A stretch of DNA of 64,000 bases from Primulina eburnea. Its lineage: Eukaryota; Streptophyta; Magnoliopsida; Lamiales; Gesneriaceae. Both the position numbers and the translations under genes were made by a program. The DNA lies in assembly GCF_022965805.1 (NCBI RefSeq), contig NC_133108.1, positions 41,920,051 through 41,984,050 of the forward strand. The letters run 5' to 3'. The notes beneath the pieces were generated by a model. That model was not told the origin of the DNA. It was given only the letters and a program-made list of their open reading frames with translations, and searched no databases. Of this stretch, positions 57,395 to 64,000 are shown piece by piece (position 1 is the stretch's first letter; the number at the start of each line of letters is the position of its first letter).

Positions 57395-60300
57395 CTATCT
57401 TTCCCTCTGACCATTTTGGTCTTGCTCGTGCGCACGTTCCTGTGCCTTCCGATAAAGTTCAACTGTATCTGCATGGTTGGGATCAAGACCAAGAGCTGCC
57501 TCACAGTCTCGGAGGGTGGATGAGACATTTCCCATTGAATCATGAAACGCTGCACGAAGATGGAGCAGTTGAAGGTCCAGCCTGAATGCTAAGGCTTTGG
57601 TGAGCTCCGCAATTGCTTCTGCTTCCTTGTGGTCATCCATGTAAACTAAATACAACAATCCCATGCTTAATTAGTATAGCAGCGGAACTAAGGGCAAACT
57701 TAGTAGGGTTTTTTGTTTTTGCTTAAACATCTTTACATTCTTGAAAAGGTTTTACTTTTTAAGTTACCTTCCTCTCTATTCATTTACTGGATCAAACATC
57801 TAATTTTGCTAAAGAGGGAAAGCAATCCCGTGGAACAAGTCTAACATGGCTAGTATATTGTTTAGGATATAAACAAACTAGAACATACCTGCAGCACGAT
57901 ATCGATATGGATACGTTCGTAATGGGTCGAGTCGTGTTGCCATGGCAAGATCACTTTTGGCCATTTCTCGATCACAGTATTCTGAACGTTTCTCATATGC
58001 TGATGCATTGTATTGCACCTTCTCGATTAACTTTGTCATCTCATCATATGCCGCTTTACGCTGATTTTTGAGATGGTATACACGTGCCAGACCTTGATGT
58101 GCTCTTGTATGTTTAATGTTCAATGCATTCATGTAGCAATTAACAGCATGGTCTAGCTTATCGACATCTACATAGACGCTTGCCAGATTACTTAAAGCCT
58201 GCATGGCAATAACATTTGGTTGCTGATATTTTGCCTACAATAATGACAACTATTTCCTCTTGTGAATGAGAGAATACTTACTTGACCTTTCCTGAGGCCA
58301 TCGGATGGACACCTAAGAGCTTCTTCAAGAAGCTCAATGACATAGAATGACGATTTTGGATCTGTAGTGGTTTCAGATAGTACATATGCTTTAAGGAAAA
58401 AGGCTTCAAATGATCTCTGAATAGAGATGGATTCTTCAGCTTTTGCTATCGCCTCTGCACGATAGCCGGTATCGTACAAAACCCAACCTTCATATACAAG
58501 TCTTTCATTCTCGGACATTGCATGATTTCGAGCTATTCTGAGACTTCTCATTGCTGGCTTGTGGCAATTTAATCTGCCATAATATGAGATACTTTTTCAG
58601 CAAATCAGTAATGCAAAGAGAAACATTAAACAATAGAAAATTCTGATGGAAAGGAAACAACATGGCCAAATCCCATTTTCTCATAAATAAATAAAGATGA
58701 AACTTTAGAATAATCATAATAAACTTCCATAACATTCTGAAACACACACTTATGATCAGAATATGGTAAAAAAGGATCGATCTTCGGATAAATAAAACAA
58801 ATTCATTTCATATACAAAGAGTTACCGCAAGAGAAGGAGAGATTGACGAAACCGTAAAAGGCTCTTTCCCGGATCATTGGCCAGCATTTGGTGAACAACA
58901 GCCAAAGAACCAATATCGTCTACCGAAGACCACCTGTCATAAAGTTGCATCCAGCAATCAGCCTGGCTCCACTGTTGCACATGACTGCATAAAAGTTCAA
59001 CCAGTTTATCACCATGTAACTTCCCATGAAACATCATATAATTGGGATCCAACGTCAAAAGGGCTCGAATATCTCTTAAAGCCCCTTCATAATCCTCGAG
59101 GGAAATCAAGAGCCAAGCCCGAAGCTCGAGGCAGTCAGGAGATACCTTAAAACTGATAATCTTGTTAATTTCAGATATGGAGGTGCTGAGTTTATCCTCC
59201 TTTGCCATTACGACAGCTCTATACTTGTAAGGATACAAAAGGGTTGGGTCCAATTCTGTTGCTGTATTCAAATCCATCATCTTTTCTTTCCCGTTACAGT
59301 ATAAAGACCGCTCTTGATACATCCACCCGGTGGCCGTATAGTCAGAAATGAGGGAGTTCAACAATTTGTATGCCTTGAACTTGTGACCACGCTTATATTT
59401 GGCACGCGCCACGCCGACTAAAGAATAAACATGACCTAAATTAACAGCCTCCTGGAACCATTTCTCCGCATCCTTATATTCCTTTCTTTCGAGCATGACA
59501 CAACCCAACTGGTGAAAAGTAACTTGCTTCTGCCAATTCTCAATCGCACATTCGCCTTTTCTTTCCAAAAGCAATGCCGTTGTATTAGATTTCATGTCTT
59601 CTTCCATGGAAACCTGGCTTAGAAAACTGTATAACAAAAACGAAGCATGCCCCACCAGTGCTAATCTCTCCCTCGCCTCGGAACTGCAAAAAAGCTTCAC
59701 CACATTTGGATTTTGCAATGAATTTGGGAGTTCCCTGAAGATTACTTGTAAGCAAGCCGCCACTAAGAGATATGCCCCCTCTTCTAACCCATATTCGATA
59801 AGAACCATAGCATTATCCATGTTATTGACCAAAGATGCTAAATATGAATCACAAGACGATTTCATTCTGTCACAACAGAACCGATTAGCTAAAGTTAGTA
59901 GTTCCAAAACGATGTTTGGATCCAGTGAATCCACCCTATTCGTCCTGCTGAATATCTCGGCGGCTCTCATGGCCTTTGCAGAAATCCCGTTTTGTGAAAA
60001 GTAAATAATTTCCCTCCGTGATTCAATAAAGCTACCGTATAACATTGCTTCGAAAGGTCTTGAAAGAGAGGCAAATTTAAACCTATTACATTTGATCTCA
60101 TCCTCACCAATACAAAACCATGTATCATAATCATCGTCATCCATGTCATAATCGTGACTAAGTGAAATTGAACATTCTTGAATTTCTACATTGGAATCCA
60201 TATCCCCACCTTCTTCAAAATCTCGGGGACATGAACAAGGATCATTCAAAGATTCGGGATTATACCCTGAAACCAATGAACTCCTCGGGCATTCCATGCT

Positions 60301-60873
60301 CCACCCGCAGCAATCCATGGCCGATACACCGAACAATGCATCCTCCCTCCTCTCAAACCTCAACCAAGAAGAAATAACAACCTTAGAATGGACGTCAACC
60401 GCATGTTGTCTAGCTGATCTAAGGCATCTCCTGAACAATTTAGCTTCAGGCAACCCCCCAAAGATTGAACATTGTTCGATATATACCCCAGATCTATCAA
60501 ACTGAGGGCATTTCTCAAGTTTTCGATAAACATCAGCTAAAATATCCACATTATCAACAAATTTAAGACAAGGATCAATGCTGGGTTCAATGAAATCTGT
60601 CTGAGGAAGCCCGTAACCCGACAAAGCCTCCTTTAAAACACTAGTATTCGCATTATTACTTTGAGAGAAACTCTGATTATGTCGATGAGATTTCGACGAC
60701 CTAATCGAATTGACCCTTAAATGATCTTGCAAATGCTGAAAGAACTTTTCTCCCAAACCAGTTCCAGCAGCTGCCCCGCCGTGGACACTGGGGTTGAAGG
60801 CGCACAGTTGGGTTCCCTTGCATCCATCTACCATATTCAAACTACGCATCGAATTGAAAATATGTTGCTGCAT
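57395..60873 (-). CDS. ETO1: ETO1-like BTB-TPR protein, CUL3 substrate adaptor (4 exons)
   Basis: The exons in transcript order are 60873-58826, 58573-58282, 58198-57889 and 57645-57395, giving 966 residues (Arabidopsis ETO1 is about 950). The start is the ATG at 60873 (MQQHIFNSMRSLNMVDGCKG), which aligns with the ETO1 start; the frame is open a little further upstream without an ATG. A BTB domain lies at about residues 250-345 (FCIGEDEIKCNRFKFASLSR, PNIVLELLTLANRFCCDRMK). TPR repeats fill the C-terminal half, including MYQERSLYC, ALNIKHTRAHQGLARVYHLK and YEKRSEYCDREMAKSDLAMA. ETO1 and its paralogues EOL1/EOL2 bind type-2 ACC synthases through the TPRs and CUL3 through the BTB domain, sending them for degradation and so limiting ethylene production. 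The gene is intact. EOL1 is an alternative orthology call. Confidence 0.95.
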
Positions 60874-62809
60874 TTTCCTCAATCAAATACAACCCTACAA
60901 CGTAAACAGTAACGAAAACAGAAAATATTATAAAGAAAGCAAATACCAAACGATCAAAACCTGCATACCTACAAACTTTCGCTCCGTTGATCAGGAAAGC
61001 CAAAATCTTTGGAAAAACAGACAGTGATTATGAAAGCAATTTTCTTCTGTTATTTTCTCTTTTTCTTTAGGTTTGGTTTAAAAAAAAAACAAACTGGTAC
61101 TTGATAATTGCTGATAGGAGGGACAGCGGCGGTGGCGGCCGTTAATCTCAACGGCCACTCCTCTCTCACCTCTCTATAAATAAATTATGTATCTATATAC
61201 GTATATATCCACAAATTTTTTCTCTTTTTTTCGTTTTTTAAACTAACAAAGCTGTCTCCTTTTCTTCTAGCTCTCCCCGATTTATTATTTCACCCGTTAG
61301 GAATGGAGAGCCGCTGAAGAGGAAGGCTGTGTTGCAATAATTTTTTTCACATTTCCCGTCGCGTGTCTTTCGGGGAATAACTCCTTTTTCGGCCTTCGCG
61401 CGTGGAGTGTAACTCCTCTGTAGATTGAGTGAGTCGAGGAAATGATCCATGGCGCGTGCTGGCGGTATCGCAGGTGACAAGAATATGGCGTGGCACCACT
61501 TTTAGAAACGGCAACGCTGGGCAGTGCTGATGAATGATTGGTGAGAGTGGGCTGAAATGTTGGCCCATTTTGTATCACTGAGTTTCCATTTTGGGCTTTG
61601 AGAATGAATGAGGCCCTTTTTGGACACATTGTATGTCCAAATTTGGAGATCAAGATACTGAAAGATTTTTTGTTAGAATTTACCTATTATGGATTCAAAA
61701 TATAAATTTTTTTAAAAAAATTTATTTGAACATTATCTCTTAAATTTAATTTCTCCATATTTTTCGTATTTAATACTAATTTTTTTTAATGTAGGCAGAC
61801 CTTGAATACATAGAGATACTCATTTAACTTTATTGGTGAAACCTCTTCCGCTTTTCTTAAAATAAATCATTTTTAAAATTATATAAAAGTAGTTTGTAAC
61901 TTGGTATTCATGTTCAATACGGTTAAAATATTACATATAAATTTATATTTTATTTATTATTTTATACAAACAGCGTGCGTTCTTTGCTAGAATGCAATAA
62001 ATATAGTTGTCCATATTAGGAGAACGGTCGACAAAAAAAATATTAAAATGTTAATACTAGTTATAATTTTTGATAAAATATCGAATGTTCATTTTTATAA
62101 TTGATATCAAAGTTAATGTCACCACATGTTATATTTTCTTGAATTGCAAAGAATATAATTATCAGGAGCATGATTGTTGAAGTACAATAACTGTCTTTAC
62201 TCGGGGAGCGGTTGACAAATGAAACTTGAGCTGATGTACACTATAAAAAAGTTGAAAGTACACACCATTATTATTAGCTATAGAATTTGGTTAGAGCCAA
62301 TCATTTGATCATATATATGCTTGAATGTTATTACACCTATACACACACTAATATCTCGTGGCAATCCCAACTTAAAATTGAATAGAAAAATTATTTTGAA
62401 TTATATTTAAAAATCTTATAAAGTGCAATTATGTTAAAATATTTTTATAAAACATTTTGAGCTTTGATTTTATGATATTTTTTTATTAAATAAAATAATC
62501 ATTTTATTTCATCATTATAGACGAGGGAAAAATATAAATCCTATATTTTGTACATATCAATGAATATCATTTGTTTATTTTTTTATTCATAGTAGAAGTA
62601 GAAATGTAATAGTTATAATAGATTTTTGTAGAAAATACATATGTAGATATGATAGGCTATGAATCTTAGCGGACTCTAGCAAATCGAGCAAATTATAAGC
62701 CATTTATGATATCTTTTATTTTTATTTTTACCTTTTTTTTTACTTTGATTGACGGGATGATAAACATTAATACTTATTTATTAGACATACATGTGGTTAT
62801 AATTGAATA
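60874..62809. other. ETO1 leader and upstream AT-rich region
   Basis: 60874-61100 is probably leader of the ETO1 transcript. 61230-61640 is less AT-rich, with open frames but no domain and no family I recognise. The remainder is AT-rich without features. Confidence 0.45.
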
Positions 62810-62935
62810 TGTTTCTTGTGAGACGGTATCACAGATCTTCATTTATGAGACGAGTTAATAATATTTATGAATAGAAAGTAATAATTTTGATATAAAAAAT
62901 AATATTTTTAATTGAGTGACTTAAATAGAATTTTT
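62810..62935 (+). repeat. Palindrome-ended MITE-like repeat, copy 10 (fragment)
   Basis: The left palindrome is recognisable (GTGAGACGGTATCAC) and the internal units are decayed. The right end is missing. Confidence 0.6.
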
Positions 62936-63493
62936 TTTGTTAATATATACAATAATACAAATCAACATGTTGCAATTAATATATATACATTTGCATATAC
63001 GAAGCACAAGCTTATTCAATCCCGAAAATATTTCAATTTGACTTTCTAACCAAATGCTTAGACATGACGATGTACTAAACAATATTATAAAAATCATATA
63101 TATCTACATTTATATGGGGTTAAGTTGTATTTGGTGAATTTTTTTTATAATTTTAAAGATATTATTACCCATCAATCTTAATTTCACATTTATCTTTATT
63201 TGTTATTTTCTATCTTATCATTTCAAGTTTAAAAATGGATAACTTTAATTTTTAAATTAAAAAGAAAACTATTGTGTTCTATTTTTTGTAATGAAGTACA
63301 TGCATCGCGTATATCACTGTCCGTTATGTATTAATTAAATTAATTAATCTCTAGATAGAATAACTAATTTTTAGTACGTTAAGTAAAATATTTTTATAAT
63401 ACCAAATATATCATTTAACCACCAAACTTTATATTCCATATTTTATTTTATTTTTTTATAAAAAAATTCTTTCTGATTTTTTTTTTATGTATA

Positions 63494-63675
63494 GAGTGAG
63501 TCTCATGTGAGATCGTCTCACGGATCATAATCTGTGAGACGGATCAACAATACCCATATTCACGATAAAAAATAGTACTCTTAGCATAAAAAATAATACT
63601 CTTCTATGGGTGACCCAAATAAAAGATTCGTCTCACAAATAAAACCCATGAGACCGTCTCACATAAGTTTTTGCC
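63494..63675 (+). repeat. Palindrome-ended MITE-like repeat, copy 11
   Basis: A nearly complete copy in the same orientation and layout as copies 3-7, ending with GAGACCGTCTCACATAAGTTTTTGCC-like sequence (shorter units quoted at copy 3). Confidence 0.88.
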
Positions 63676-63704
63676 TTATGTATAATAGCGTGTGCCACGA
63701 TATC

Positions 63705-63975
63705 AATATATACTAGTTACACTACACACGCGTTGCGTGTGTGTACAATTTTTTTTATCATTATCGATGGAATAAAGTGAAAATTGACAAATTATGGAGG
63801 GACTAAATTGATATTTGAATGATTGAAATAAAAATAAAAGTGTGTGTTGAAATAAAAAAACAAAAAAACAAAAGTGTAATATTACTATAACTCTAAGGGT
63901 AAAACTGGAAAAAAAAGATGGTGTCCTCTTTGGCAGTTTTTATAAGGTGCTCAGCCTTAATAAATAGTATAGATA
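63705..63975. repeat. Possible second short repeat element
   Basis: A patch with ACTAGTTACACTACACACG and a small hairpin (CACACGCGTTGCGTGTG) at one side and AATAAATAGTATAGAT at the other. The ends are weakly inverted (ATACTAGTTA against ATACTATTTA). It looks like an interspersed non-coding element, but no second copy is in the window to confirm it. Confidence 0.3.
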
Positions 63976-64000
63976 TAAATAACCTAACAAGAATTATACA

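Noticed and set aside
61238..61653. Overlapping open frames of 73-118 residues upstream of ETO1
   Set aside because: No known domain, no consistent coding signal in one frame, and the position fits the ETO1 promoter.

Overview
This is a window of a plant nuclear genome. The evidence is split genes with GT-AG introns, AT-rich intergenic DNA, plant-specific families (IMK2-type receptor kinase, PYL abscisic-acid receptor, ETO1, TBL), a MIR390 gene and plant LTR retrotransposons. The families and the repeat types suggest a eudicot. An asterid of the Lamiales is my guess from the abundant short repeat built around the palindrome GTGAGACCGTCTCAC; the sequence alone does not prove this.

Layout. 1-3605: no gene I can support. 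3606-6163 (+): IMK2-like LRR receptor pseudokinase. 7314-12602 (-): 13-exon chloroplast-type MATE transporter (DTX45-like) with one GC-AG intron. 13905-14030 (-): a MIR390 precursor with its own TATA box. 12.8-18.2 kb: a cluster of short palindromic MITE-like repeats plus a LINE fragment. 18.8-19.4 kb: a probable LTR remnant. 20.6-27.3 kb (-): a decayed TBL (trichome birefringence-like) O-acetyltransferase gene whose first intron is split by a young, intact Copia element (22121-26948). 29469-30086 (-): intronless PYL4-type abscisic-acid receptor. 32378-34474 (+): three-exon DUF538 gene. 34769-41211: a complete Mutator-like transposon with about 0.6-kb inverted repeats and a 9-bp target duplication. 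It carries a FAR1-type transposase broken by two stop codons and, on the other strand, a small viroplasmin/RNase H1-N-domain gene. 41797-41921 (-): U14 snoRNA. 43206-45465 (-): ribosomal protein eS4. 46257-46607 (-): small acidic protein of unknown function. 47716-49870 (-): SPC24 kinetochore pseudogene. 51074-56780: a short TRIM-type retroelement array with a second young Copia (Tork/TNT1 type) nested inside it. 57395-60873 (-): ETO1-like BTB-TPR protein. 60.9-64 kb: AT-rich, with two more short-repeat copies.

Functional links. PYL (abscisic-acid perception), ETO1 (ethylene synthesis control) and MIR390 (tasiRNA/auxin response) are signalling loci, and U14 and eS4 both serve the 40S ribosomal subunit. 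As in most plant windows there is no operon logic, and the neighbourhoods are shaped mainly by transposon insertion. The strongest candidates for something new are the viroplasmin-carrying Mutator element, the multi-LTR TRIM array with nested Copia, and the clustered palindromic repeat family.
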